From: Kineothrix sp. MB12-C1
GTDB taxonomy: Bacteria > Bacillota > Clostridia > Lachnospirales > Lachnospiraceae
Length of the DNA stretch: 64,000 bases
Direction: 5' to 3'
Assembly: GCF_030863805.1 (NCBI RefSeq)
Contig: NZ_CP132957.1
Span: forward strand, 2,232,001 to 2,296,000
Shown: piece after piece, positions 44,983-53,634 of the stretch
How the letters are laid out: each line of letters starts with the position of its first letter
Position numbering within the stretch: position 1 is the first letter of the stretch
Notes under the pieces: generated by a model
The model's database searches: none
What the model was told of the DNA's origin: nothing
What the model saw: the letters and a program-made list of their open reading frames with translations, nothing else
Translations under genes and position numbers: made by a program

Positions 44983-45537
44983 ATGAAAAAAATAATTCTA
45001 ACATCAGCCGGCTTTGAAAACAAAAAAATTGAGCAAAAATTTCATGATATGGTTAATAAGCCATCAAATGAAATAAAGGCAATATGGATACCAACCGCTG
45101 CTATTGATGATGATGCAAAAGCTGTACTGCCAAAATGCATGGACGATTTACTAAATGCTGGTATATTAGCCACGAACATAAAGACCTATAATCTTGATCA
45201 TGTAATGCAATATGAAGAAATGACTACTTTTGATGCAGTATATGTCTGTGGCGGTAATAGTAGATATCTTCTTGACAAAATATGTGAAGCAAATTTTGCG
45301 AGTTCGCTGAAGAAGTTCATCAACCATGGTGGAATATATATTGGTGTAAGTGCCGGAAGTTGCATATGTGTTAATGGATTAGAAGATAACCTTGGATTTT
45401 TGCCATGCACACTAAGTGTACATTGTTTGGAAGGTAGCATATTTGGGGAAATAGACATTAATCATAGTTCACACATAAATTTAACAGATAATCAAGCAAT
45501 TATCATTGAAGATGAAGAATGTTATATTCTCGAATGA
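44983..45537 (+). CDS. Peptidase S51 (dipeptidase E-like) family protein
   Basis: 184 aa from the ATG after TGGAGG; the upstream in-frame ATG (44911) is not preceded by a ribosome site. KKIILTSAGFENKK at the start, DAVYVCGGNSRYLL and GGIYIGVSAGSCI with the nucleophile Ser match the S51 class-I-glutamine-amidotransferase-like fold. The protein is somewhat shorter than dipeptidase E (~230 aa), ending soon after CYILE. Probably cytoplasmic; substrate unknown. Next gene begins 37 bp later. Confidence 0.82.
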   Translation: MKKIILTSAGFENKKIEQKFHDMVNKPSNEIKAIWIPTAAIDDDAKAVLPKCMDDLLNAGILATNIKTYNLDHVMQYEEMTTFDAVYVCGGNSRYLLDKICEANFASSLKKFINHGGIYIGVSAGSCICVNGLEDNLGFLPCTLSVHCLEGSIFGEIDINHSSHINLTDNQAIIIEDEECYILE

Positions 45538-45574
45538 TAGTATTTTATTAAAAAAACATAAGGTTGGAATAAAA

Positions 45575-46192
45575 ATGAAACTATCCGAAAAAATACAAGT
45601 ATTAAGAAAGGCATACGGATATTCACAAGAGTATTTGGCGGAAATTTGTAATGTTAGCAGACAATGTATATCAAAATGGGAAGCGGATATAGCATTACCA
45701 AATATTGATAAGTTATTGATACTGAGTAAAATTTTTCGGATTTCTATAGATGTTTTGCTAAAAGATGATTTGGTAATTGACGTTGCGCAAGAGATACATA
45801 CATGTGGAAATAATGCTATTCTTAATGACAGAGCAGGTTTATATGAAGGAGTCCTTATTAAGGAAAGTATAGAAAATGATTTGGTACTTGATTACCTTAC
45901 TATCAACAAAGTTGAAATATGGAAGACTCAAGGAGATCCAAAATACTGGACAGTTATATTTTTCACTTCGATAAACAGAGATTTTCCCAATTTGGTATCA
46001 AAAGTAATGATTTCTGATGAGACAAAAGGCGGAAATTGGTTTGTTGATTTTAAGGCGGGGAATATTAAATTTATTGTCTTCCGTAATAAAATTTTAAAAT
46101 ACACTATCGGGAATAGCATAGAAAAGCAAGATGTTTGCGAAGAATGTAAGAAGATGGGTATTCCCTATGAGCGAATGCAATGGGCTGAATAA
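45575..46192 (+). CDS. XRE-family regulator with C-terminal domain
   Basis: 205 aa from the ATG at KLSEKIQVLR; the frame is open upstream but overlaps the peptidase gene end. Residues ~4-60 are a Cro/C1 helix-turn-helix (YGYSQEYLAEICNVSRQCISKWE). The C-terminal ~125 residues form a mixed domain (IWKTQGDPKYWTVIFFTSI) with a CEECKKMG Cys pair near the end; no family recognised. May control the peptidase gene. Confidence 0.82.
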   Translation: MKLSEKIQVLRKAYGYSQEYLAEICNVSRQCISKWEADIALPNIDKLLILSKIFRISIDVLLKDDLVIDVAQEIHTCGNNAILNDRAGLYEGVLIKESIENDLVLDYLTINKVEIWKTQGDPKYWTVIFFTSINRDFPNLVSKVMISDETKGGNWFVDFKAGNIKFIVFRNKILKYTIGNSIEKQDVCEECKKMGIPYERMQWAE

Positions 46193-46253
46193 AGACAAAA
46201 ATTAGATGTGCCGGAAAGTCCCTTTCTATCAGTATTTTATCGAAGGGATAGAA

Positions 46254-46275
46254 TTCGAGTCACGTCTCGCGCTCT
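46254..46275 (+). repeat. tRNA-Gly 3'-end direct repeat (att-like), right copy
   Basis: TTCGAGTCACG through CGCGCTCT; one mismatch to 44707-44728. It does not extend into a foldable tRNA. Confidence 0.8.
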
Positions 46276-46386
46276 GAGCTTGTAAAAGTTTTTCTGTAAA
46301 TAGTAAATAAAGTTAATGAAGGTCTTCTATGATAAAATGTTAAATCATAGAGGACCTTTTATTATGGCAAGAGAAAAGAAACCCGT
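46276..46386 (+). mobile_element. IS256-family remnant (left end and first codons)
   Basis: The stretch GAGCTTGTAAAAGTTTTTC just inside the att-like repeat, a hairpin (TCTATGAT...ATCATAGA near 46325-46352) and then an ATG (46365) reading MAREKKPV resemble the left end and N-terminus of IS256-type transposases. The match stops after about eight codons and a stop follows at 46479. The rest of the element is absent. Confidence 0.45.
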
Positions 46387-46749
46387 AACTCTCCAGATTT
46401 TTCGGAATTGGGCATCACACAATCAGCCCCCAAATTTAACTATGAGTCTGACGCAGATATGGGCCCATTTTTTCTGCTACTAAAGTACAAATAATTTCGT
46501 CACTTAAAAAATGTAGAAAATTGTGTTTTTTTATGCTAAACAAGGAAATAATCAAAAGACAATTTAGAGTTTTCGCTTATTGTTCTGACAGGCAATTAGA
46601 ACTTCAATTAAATATTTTTTTGTGGTTTATTAATTCTATAGTTGTCCCTATTACAAACTCTTGTTTTGCTGAATATGAAGATAATTCTTTTCTATGAGAC
46701 AGGGATACCGAGGCAGCGCCTATAAGTAAAAGCTTTCTGCGGTCAGGGA
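46387..46749. other. Gap with no convincing gene
   Basis: AT-rich. One 54-codon frame (46533-46697, plus) encodes RQFRVFAYCSDRQLELQLN, faintly like a Cse60-type small protein, but it has no ribosome site. Probably decayed DNA beside the insertion remnant. Confidence 0.4.
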
Positions 46750-47928
46750 TTAAAGGACCGGAGGTTTTCCAAAGTAACAGGCATCATATAAGATGCGGCC
46801 TTTTTCTGAATCCATAGCCGCCGGGGACATCTGTGTCGCCATAGCCGGAAGGGAACAATCGGCCCATTTTGGCACCCATTCAAAATATGCAGCTTCCGGT
46901 ATTCCCATTTCTTTAAATGAGGTTTCCAGGGAGAGCTTCTTTCTCAAGAAAATCAGATGATTTATAAGAGCTTGTGATAGCTCTTTTTCATTGCCTGAGT
47001 ATCCCAGACGCTTTGCCAAAACGGCATAATTGGGATGGGGGCCGCACAGTACCATGGTGTAAGGGAGCATAAGACCGCATACGCTACCGTGAGCCTTTCC
47101 GAAGGCGGGTCCCGGATGATCATAGGAATGCGCAAGTCCGGTGCAGGAATTGGTAATAGCAGTGCCGGCCATAGCGGATGCGATATGTATTTTCTCACGG
47201 GCCAAAGCCTGAGCCTCCCGATCTGTACAGCTACTCAGAGCTTCTTTTAGATACTCCATAATATCCAAAGCCGCCTCCAAAGCGATTGCCTGTGTCATGA
47301 CGGAAGCATTTTTTGCTGTGCTCGCTTCGATGGCATGTGTCAGGGCGTCCATAGCGGTAGCGATACGGATAGAATCCGGAAGAGAATCCGTTAAGTCGGC
47401 GTCCAGCACGGCATAGTGGGGAATCAGATGATTGTCTAGCAGTAATTGCTTCACTTGCGTCACGCGATCTATGAAAACAGCTACGGAAGTTGACTCAGAG
47501 CCTGTCCCGCTTGTAGTTGGCACGGACACGTGCACCGCCTTTTTGCCAAGAGCGGGAAGTGTGAAGGGGATTAATGCATCTTCGAATGCCATGTCAGGGT
47601 TTTCGTAGAAAAGATGAATTGCTTTTGCTGTATCCAGTACGCTGCCGCCGCCAATGGCGAGAATCATATCCGGTTCAAAATTTCGCACCTCTTCCATGCA
47701 GGAAAAGATATCCTCTACATAGGGTTCGTTTCGAATCTGTGCCAGATAGCAGATCTCCGCGCCGGATTCTTTTGCGAGCTTTTCTATTGTATTCTTCAAA
47801 GAGGCGTTGTAGCTTTTGCCGCCTCGTATAATGCCTATTTTTGTTTTTCCGAGAGAGGAAAAAAAGGAAACGGAGCCTCTTCCGGTGATAAACTGGGGCA
47901 TTGAAAGTATGGAATATGGGTGGGGCAT
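46750..47928 (-). CDS. Iron-containing alcohol dehydrogenase
   Basis: 392 aa. Type III (Fe) ADH: IGGGSVLDTAKAI (NAD-binding loop), TTSGTGSES, and the metal-site pattern AMDALTHAIEA with GLAHSYDHP and FGKAHGSV supplying Asp and His ligands. It oxidises or reduces an alcohol/aldehyde pair such as a diol or sugar-derived alcohol. It is transcribed divergently from the aldolase operon with a shared 285-bp control region and an AAAGGAGA site. Confidence 0.92.
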   Translation of the reverse strand: MPHPYSILSMPQFITGRGSVSFFSSLGKTKIGIIRGGKSYNASLKNTIEKLAKESGAEICYLAQIRNEPYVEDIFSCMEEVRNFEPDMILAIGGGSVLDTAKAIHLFYENPDMAFEDALIPFTLPALGKKAVHVSVPTTSGTGSESTSVAVFIDRVTQVKQLLLDNHLIPHYAVLDADLTDSLPDSIRIATAMDALTHAIEASTAKNASVMTQAIALEAALDIMEYLKEALSSCTDREAQALAREKIHIASAMAGTAITNSCTGLAHSYDHPGPAFGKAHGSVCGLMLPYTMVLCGPHPNYAVLAKRLGYSGNEKELSQALINHLIFLRKKLSLETSFKEMGIPEAAYFEWVPKWADCSLPAMATQMSPAAMDSEKGRILYDACYFGKPPVL

Positions 47929-48072
47929 GTTGATATCTCCTTTCGTAAAAAGGTGTTGTTAGTCAACGAATTGTGCAGTTGTAGATGCTAATATCATATA
48001 AATAAAGACATCTTAACAGATATTACAAATGTCGTCAATATGAGAAAATGTAATAAAATAAAATAAAATTAT

Positions 48073-48142
48073 TGTGCATTAGGTACAAAAATAATATTTT
48101 TAAATAAATATAATTGACTATACTGTATATGAATGATATCCT
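48073..48142 (+). promoter_or_regulatory. Aldolase promoter with candidate SorC site
   Basis: TTGACT (48114-48119), 17 bp, TATCCT (48137-48142). Upstream, TTGTGCATTAGGTACAA (48073-48089) is an imperfect palindrome holding TAGGTACA, the same octamer found at 50155-50162 beside the SorC-type gene. The rest of the 285-bp gap is AT-rich with no gene. Confidence 0.55.
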
Positions 48143-48213
48143 GTGGACATGGGGAGTTACAAAAGTAATTGTGTCGGACAAATGTAATTCTAAATTTTGA
48201 AAAGGAGATTGAT

Positions 48214-49017
48214 ATGGCAAATGTAACACAAAGGATGAATCATATTTTACAACCGGATGGAAAAACTTTTATTATGGCAATGGATCACGGTGCCAATTTT
48301 AACGTGCTTCCGGCGATGAAGGATCCGAAAAGTTTAATACGTGACGTAGCAATAGCAGGAGCAGATGCTTTCTTATCTACGGTGGGTATGGCGGATAAAT
48401 TCGCGGATTCTTTTTTGGGAAAAGGAATTATCTTAAGGATTGACGGAGGAGTTTCCTATTTAGGAGACCGTTCCAAGCCGATGCAGATAGTGGCTACGGC
48501 GGAAGATGCGCTGAGGCTTGGGGCAGATTCTGTTATTACGATGGGATTCCCGGGATCCGTGTTTGAAAACGAGGTGCTGAGTAATCTGTCAAGGGTTGTA
48601 CTGGATTGCCATAAGTGGGGAATTCCGGTGACTGCGGAGACGTTGCCCCGAGGGTTTGAAAAGGCGGAGGACTCCAGAACGCCGGAAAATATCACATTTG
48701 CGTGCAGGCAGGGCGTAGAATTGGGTGCAGATATTATTAAGACGGAATATACGGGAGATCAAGACAGCTTTCATGAGTTGGTAGAGAGCGTATATGCCCC
48801 TGTAGTCATTCTGGGCGGCTCGAAGAAAGTTCCGGAAGAACAGCTTTTACAAGAGATTAAAGATGCGCTGGATGCCGGAGCAGCAGGAATCGCAATGGGA
48901 AGAAATATTTGGGGACACGAGGCTCCCGCTAAATATGCATCAGCCATCGCGAAGTTGATACATGAAGGCTGCAGTGTAGATGCGGCATTAAAAGAGATAC
49001 ATTCAAAAACGATATAA
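48214..49017 (+). CDS. Class I DhnA/LsrF-type aldolase
   Basis: 267 aa from the ATG after AAAGGAGA; an earlier in-frame ATG (48169) lacks a site. TIM barrel with FIMAMDHGANF (first strand), RIDGGVSYL, ADSVITMGFPGS, ADIIKTEYTGD holding the Schiff-base Lys, and GAAGIAMGRNIWGH binding phosphate. This places it in the DhnA fructose-bisphosphate/LsrF aldolase group. It probably cleaves a phosphorylated sugar made by the neighbouring dehydrogenases. Confidence 0.87.
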   Translation: MANVTQRMNHILQPDGKTFIMAMDHGANFNVLPAMKDPKSLIRDVAIAGADAFLSTVGMADKFADSFLGKGIILRIDGGVSYLGDRSKPMQIVATAEDALRLGADSVITMGFPGSVFENEVLSNLSRVVLDCHKWGIPVTAETLPRGFEKAEDSRTPENITFACRQGVELGADIIKTEYTGDQDSFHELVESVYAPVVILGGSKKVPEEQLLQEIKDALDAGAAGIAMGRNIWGHEAPAKYASAIAKLIHEGCSVDAALKEIHSKTI

Positions 49018-49058
49018 AGGGGATACATTTAAAAATAATATTAAGGAGTGAAGTTTAA

Positions 49059-50105
49059 GTGAGCACATATAAGGTAGGTATCTTGGCAGATACAAAGAAA
49101 CTTGAAATAAGGGATGTGGAGAAGAGAGAGCCTGATAATAAACAGGTATTGGTAAAGGTAGATTCCTGTGCGATTTGTACCTTGGAGCAGAGATTTTATA
49201 CGGGAGTCATGAACCGCTACCCTTTTGCCGGCGGGCATGAGGTTGCCGGTGTCGTCGAAACAGTGGGAGAGGGTGTTAAGAATGTAAAGACGGGGGACAA
49301 AGTAAGTATTCGTCTGCTGACCTCCTGTGGAGAATGCTATTATTGCCGTAACGGTCATGAGAACCAATGTGTTGTTTCTTTTATTGCGGAGACACATAAG
49401 GGAATCGCGGGGCCGGGTGGAATGGCGGAGTATATGATGGTAGATGCTAAGAATGTTTATAAGATGGCTGATGACATCAACCTGGAACATGCGGCATTGA
49501 CAGAGCCTCTTGCGTGCTGTGTGCACAGTATACAAAACGGAGATATACAGCTCGGGGATGATATTGTGGTAATTGGAGTCGGCATCATGGGAGCGCTTCA
49601 TATCCAACTCGCAAAATTAAAAGGTGCACGCGTTATCGCCTGTGAAGTGGATGAGGCAAGGCTCGAGGTGGCGCGTAAAATGGGAGCAGACATCACAATT
49701 AACTCGAAAAGAGAGGATGTTGTTGCCAGAGTAAAGGAAATTACCGAGGGTAGAGGCGCTGACGTGGTATTCTGTACGGTAGCGATTCCGGCAATCGGAA
49801 GTCAGGCAGTGCAGATGACGGGAAAAGTAGGGAAAACTGTATTTTACTCATCTTTCCATCCGGACAACCCCATCGAAATCAGCCCGAATAAGATTCACTC
49901 CACGGAGCAAATTATTACAGGGTCCGTTAACCCACAGACCAAGGATTTCCTCATAGCCACAAAGCTCCTTTCGGGCGGCATGATAGACGTAACGGAGCTG
50001 ATTTCTGACAGAGAGCCTTTTGATAGGATGGAAGAGGCGCTTGAGAAAGCAGTAGATCCTTCCACATATCGTATTATAGTAAAATGCGGTCAAAGAAGTT
50101 GCTAA
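49059..50105 (+). CDS. Zinc-dependent medium-chain dehydrogenase
   Basis: 348 aa from a GTG after AGGAGTGAAG. Catalytic zinc region CAICTLEQRF and GGHEVAGVVE; structural-zinc loop CGECYYCRNGHENQC with four Cys; NAD fold VIGVGIMGALHIQLAKLKGA with ACEVDEARL favouring NAD. It is similar in layout to sorbitol/threonine-type dehydrogenases and probably oxidises a polyol or sugar acid for the aldolase upstream. Confidence 0.9.
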   Translation: MSTYKVGILADTKKLEIRDVEKREPDNKQVLVKVDSCAICTLEQRFYTGVMNRYPFAGGHEVAGVVETVGEGVKNVKTGDKVSIRLLTSCGECYYCRNGHENQCVVSFIAETHKGIAGPGGMAEYMMVDAKNVYKMADDINLEHAALTEPLACCVHSIQNGDIQLGDDIVVIGVGIMGALHIQLAKLKGARVIACEVDEARLEVARKMGADITINSKREDVVARVKEITEGRGADVVFCTVAIPAIGSQAVQMTGKVGKTVFYSSFHPDNPIEISPNKIHSTEQIITGSVNPQTKDFLIATKLLSGGMIDVTELISDREPFDRMEEALEKAVDPSTYRIIVKCGQRSC

Positions 50106-50126
50106 ATCTTGTTAAATTGCGTAAAA

Positions 50127-50162
50127 TGTACCTAATTATAAATACAATGTAAGGTAGGTACA
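50127..50162. promoter_or_regulatory. Inverted repeat TGTACCTA/TAGGTACA before the SorC gene
   Basis: TGTACCTA (50127-50134) and TAGGTACA (50155-50162), 20 bp apart, end 4 bp before the regulator's ATG. The octamer recurs at 48080-48087. Candidate autoregulatory operator. Confidence 0.65.
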
Positions 50163-50166
50163 AACT

Positions 50167-51123
50167 ATGCAAAAGGGTAATATAACGAAAGCGATGATCA
50201 ATGAGTATACGAAAATTGCGTATTACTATCATAAGGCAGGATTCACTCAGGAAGAAATTGCAAATAAGATGAATATGTCCAGACAGCGGGTAAACCGTAT
50301 TCTGGCGGAGTGCATCTCGCTTGGCATCGTACAGATACATGTAGTTAATATAGATGAAAACTATGTGGATATAGAAGCAGGTCTGGAGAAGAAGTTCAAT
50401 TTAAAGGGCGCCTGTGTCATGAACAATCTGATTAAGGAAAATATTTATGTGGATCTGGGAATGGCGGCAGGAAGATATATTGGCAAGTTTATCAATGAAG
50501 GAGATACGGTAGGCTTTTCCAGAGGGCGCGCCACCGCAGCCATGGTAGATCATATGCCGTTGCTTAGGAAGGAAAACCTGACAGTAACTCAGCTTCTGGG
50601 AAGTGCGAATCATGACAGAGAGCACGTTGCCGTGGACGATATTGTACATAATTTTGCAGTAAAGTTACAGGCAAAACCAGTTATGCTCTATGCACCAGTT
50701 ATTGTTCAAAGCAGTGAATTGCAGAACTCTATTATAAAAGAACCGTTTTTTCAGGAGGCTTATAATACGGTAAGGAATTGTAATGTAGCGATTGTTGGCA
50801 TCGGAACCGCCAGCGGCCAGACAGAGCATCTTTTGCCATTGAACGCCATACGGGAGACGGAAGATGATAAAGAAAAAATGGAACGGGCGGTAGGAGAAGT
50901 GGGCACACACTTTTTCGATGCCGACGGAAGGCCTATCATACCATCCTACCGAAGCCGGATCATTGCAATTTCGCTGGAGGACTATCTAAATATACCGATC
51001 AGAATCGGAATTGCAGGACTACCGGAAAAGGCAGATGCTATTTATGCAGCGCTGAAAGGCGGGTATATCAACGTATTAGTCACGGATCTGGAGACAGCAA
51101 AAATACTGATACAGAAATCATAG
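50167..51123 (+). CDS. SorC/DeoR-type sugar-binding transcriptional regulator
   Basis: 318 aa. N-terminal helix-turn-helix (AGFTQEEIANKMNMSRQRVNRIL) and the SorC effector domain (TVGFSRGRATAAMVDHM, LGSANHDRE, VAIVGIGTASGQTEHLLP, GVGIAGLPEKA-type IGIAGLPEKADAIYAALKGG). SorC regulators bind phosphorylated sugars. It sits in the middle of the cluster it likely controls; inverted repeats with TAGGTACA lie before it and before the aldolase gene. Confidence 0.9.
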   Translation: MQKGNITKAMINEYTKIAYYYHKAGFTQEEIANKMNMSRQRVNRILAECISLGIVQIHVVNIDENYVDIEAGLEKKFNLKGACVMNNLIKENIYVDLGMAAGRYIGKFINEGDTVGFSRGRATAAMVDHMPLLRKENLTVTQLLGSANHDREHVAVDDIVHNFAVKLQAKPVMLYAPVIVQSSELQNSIIKEPFFQEAYNTVRNCNVAIVGIGTASGQTEHLLPLNAIRETEDDKEKMERAVGEVGTHFFDADGRPIIPSYRSRIIAISLEDYLNIPIRIGIAGLPEKADAIYAALKGGYINVLVTDLETAKILIQKS

Positions 51124-51217
51124 TCATGGCGGATGCGGATATCGGATGCCTCTTTGTCAACGTTATCTCCATGACGGACTTATTGGAAAGGAGAAGGTAT
51201 AACAAAGGGGGCTTATT

Positions 51218-52597
51218 TTGTTACGCCATAATATGCTTATGTCAAACAATAATCAAAACAATCAAGGGGGATCACTTGGGTTACTGGCATGCGTTACCAT
51301 GATCGCAGGGGGAATGATCGGAAGCGCTATTTTTTCACTTTCAGGACTTACCGTTTATCAGGCGGGGCCGTCGGCTATTATTTCATGGATTATAGCGGCT
51401 GTTATCATGTTGATTTACGGGCTTGTCGTAGCGGAATTATCCACTATTTTTCCGAAATCGGGCGGTGTATTCGTTTTTCCGTCCAAAGCGCTTGGAAAGA
51501 CTGAAAAGACCGGAAAACTCTGGGGTTGGATCTCCACATGGGGATACATTAACGCCAATGTCGTGGCGATTGCATTTGCAGCTATCTATGTGGGCACTTA
51601 TCTGGGAGTTGGTTTTCCTGTTTTTTCCAATCTTCAGATTCCTCTCGCTTTAGGGGCTATCGCCTTTTGCTTTGTCTTAAATACACTGAAGTTCGCCGTG
51701 GCGGGACGGCTTAATAACATTCTCGTAGGTCTCTTGATTCTTACCATGCTCATCTTCATCTGCGTGGGAATCTTCGGGGGGAACTGGGATTCTTCACAGC
51801 TTGTTCCCTTTTTCTCACAGGGAGCGTCAGGCAGCGCAGGCTTTTTATCAGTAGTTCCTACCGCAATGGTCGGATACGGTTCCATTGTTGCTATTGCTTT
51901 TATGGTTTCAGAAGTGAAGAATCCGAACAAAAATGTTCCTAAATCGGTTCTGATTGCCATGGGTATCGTCGTTACTTTATATTCACTGATTATTCTGGCG
52001 ACCGTTGGCTTGATTACGGCGGGTTATTTGGCGGAGAATCCGGGAATGCGTTTTATTCCTCTTTATGCGGCAAGCTTTACCAAGTTGACAGCTTACCCAT
52101 GGATTGCCAAGGTTATTTCCATTTCCGCGGTATTGGCGCTGCTTACCACAATGCTGGTTGTTATCGCCCTTACATCAAGAGCCATTGCGGCAACGGCAGA
52201 AGGAGGTCTGTTACCGGAGATATTGGGAAAGAATGGCAAGACAGGAACACCTATTTACGCAACAATACTTGTAGCGGCTCTCGGAGCTATCGTATCATGC
52301 TTCCCAGAATTTACGGCAGAAATCGTCAGTCTGGGTGCACTGTTTGCGGCTATTACAATCAGTATCAATTGTGTATCATTAATCGTAGCGAGAAAGAAAA
52401 ATGCATACGTGCCGGGCAACTTCCGTGCACCGGGTGGTAACGTACTTCCTACTGTTGTCCTCATCGTACTTATTATCTGCTATATCCCCGATATTATCAG
52501 CGGCGGCTGGGTGCTTTGGGGTTATACCATTGTATGGTATTTATTAGGGCTTATCATTTACAGCCACTATTCCAAAAAAGATAAAAAGGCAGAATGA
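51218..52597 (+). CDS. APC-family permease
   Basis: 459 aa from a TTG with AAGGGGG upstream (ATGs at 51233 and 51239 are alternatives). Twelve hydrophobic helices; the first has the APC hallmark AGGMIGSAIFSLSG, and VSEVKNPNKNVPKS follows helix six. The family moves amino acids or polyamines by proton or antiport. In a dehydrogenase/aldolase cluster it may import an amino-containing substrate. It is followed by the RibF paralogue 9 bp on. Confidence 0.9.
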   Translation: MLRHNMLMSNNNQNNQGGSLGLLACVTMIAGGMIGSAIFSLSGLTVYQAGPSAIISWIIAAVIMLIYGLVVAELSTIFPKSGGVFVFPSKALGKTEKTGKLWGWISTWGYINANVVAIAFAAIYVGTYLGVGFPVFSNLQIPLALGAIAFCFVLNTLKFAVAGRLNNILVGLLILTMLIFICVGIFGGNWDSSQLVPFFSQGASGSAGFLSVVPTAMVGYGSIVAIAFMVSEVKNPNKNVPKSVLIAMGIVVTLYSLIILATVGLITAGYLAENPGMRFIPLYAASFTKLTAYPWIAKVISISAVLALLTTMLVVIALTSRAIAATAEGGLLPEILGKNGKTGTPIYATILVAALGAIVSCFPEFTAEIVSLGALFAAITISINCVSLIVARKKNAYVPGNFRAPGGNVLPTVVLIVLIICYIPDIISGGWVLWGYTIVWYLLGLIIYSHYSKKDKKAE

Positions 52598-52606
52598 GGT
52601 GACGGC

Positions 52607-53482
52607 ATGAAACAAATGAATATAGAAGCTATGCGGGATACGTATGTTGCGTTTGGCAGCTTTGACGGAGTTCATCAAGGACACCTTGCACTGTTAAAGG
52701 CACTAAGTAAAAAAGGAAAGAAGGATCAAAAGACGACAGTAGTTGTTAGCTGTTATTTCCCTTCCGACATGGAAGAGGGCGTACTTACAACAGAAGAAGA
52801 AAAAGAATATTTTATTGAGAATATAGGAATCGATTGCTTCATTTCCTGCAATATGGAGGAAGAAGGACTCTTCCGGGAGACGTTTCTGACAGAAGTGATC
52901 CTCGGTAAGCTGGGAGCGAAGGCTATTATGACGGCGGAGCACATGAACGGCCTAGAGGAATTAAAAAGGGTGGCGGAACCATATGGATGCGAAGTGTGCA
53001 CGATAGAACCTGCACTTTATAAAGGTGAAATTATAAGCAGCAGTCTTGTCAGAAAAAAATTTATGGAATGTAAGTTTGAAGAGGTTACGCAAATGTGCGG
53101 TCATACCTATATAATGATAGGGGAAATCGTACATGGCAAGGCACTTGGAAGGACGGTGGGTATGCCCACAGCCAACTTGGGAGTGGAAGATAACAAACTC
53201 AAACCTCCAAACGGTGTTTATGCTACAAGAAGCAGGGTGGAAGGAGAATGTTATCAGGGACTTACGAACATCGGCACGAGGCCGTCCGTAGATGATCTTC
53301 CCATCGTTACCATAGAAACCTTCCTGCTCGATTTCTCTAGGGATATATACGGCAGGAAGCTGATTCTGGAGGTTCACTTATTTATCAGGGGAGTACAGAA
53401 GTTTGACAACCTTGAACAAGTGCAGAAGCAGGTACAGGAGGATCTGACACAGGTAAAAGATTACCTGAATTCCTTATCTTGA
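52607..53482 (+). CDS. ribF: RibF-type bifunctional riboflavin kinase/FAD synthetase
   Basis: 291 aa with GAGGTGA. N-terminal nucleotidyltransferase: FGSFDGVHQGHLALL with the HxGH motif and ISSSLVRKKF; C-terminal kinase: GKALGRTVGMPTANLG, NGVYATR and the catalytic Glu in VTIETFLLDFSRDIYGRKL. All core motifs of RibF are intact. RibF makes FMN and FAD from riboflavin. Its placement in a SorC-controlled catabolic operon rather than with truB/rpsO suggests a second, specialised copy. Confidence 0.87.
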   Translation: MKQMNIEAMRDTYVAFGSFDGVHQGHLALLKALSKKGKKDQKTTVVVSCYFPSDMEEGVLTTEEEKEYFIENIGIDCFISCNMEEEGLFRETFLTEVILGKLGAKAIMTAEHMNGLEELKRVAEPYGCEVCTIEPALYKGEIISSSLVRKKFMECKFEEVTQMCGHTYIMIGEIVHGKALGRTVGMPTANLGVEDNKLKPPNGVYATRSRVEGECYQGLTNIGTRPSVDDLPIVTIETFLLDFSRDIYGRKLILEVHLFIRGVQKFDNLEQVQKQVQEDLTQVKDYLNSLS

Positions 53483-53505
53483 AAGTTATCCTAATTATTT
53501 ATTTA

Positions 53506-53553
53506 TAGCCGGGCAAGGGGGAAATTTAATTAAATTTCCCCCTTGCCCGGCTA
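53506..53553. terminator. Perfect 48-bp palindrome between convergent genes
   Basis: 24-bp arms meet without a loop (TAGCCGGGCAAGGGGGAAAT at the left start). It lies between the RibF gene and the convergent RpiR gene, where it would terminate both, though neither side has a long T run beyond it. Confidence 0.8.
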
Positions 53554-53634
53554 ATATGCTCCCTTCTAGGTAGACAGGGGCGGTTCAGGACTTCCGATCT
53601 GGTTATTTTGTATTCCAAAATATCCGGAATCAGG

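Larger units (their letters stand above)
44729..46275. mobile_element. 1.5-kb insert bounded by tRNA-Gly 3'-end repeats
   Basis: The DNA between the tRNA-Gly 3' end and its imperfect copy at 46254-46275 is more AT-rich than the flanks and holds only an S51-type peptidase gene and an XRE regulator. The layout is that of site-specific integration into a tRNA gene, or the deleted remnant of such an island, since no integrase is present. Confidence 0.6.

Noticed and set aside
46533-46697. 54-codon frame faintly like a Cse60-type sporulation protein
   Set aside because: No ribosome site, and similarity rests on a few residues; kept only as a note in the gap entry.
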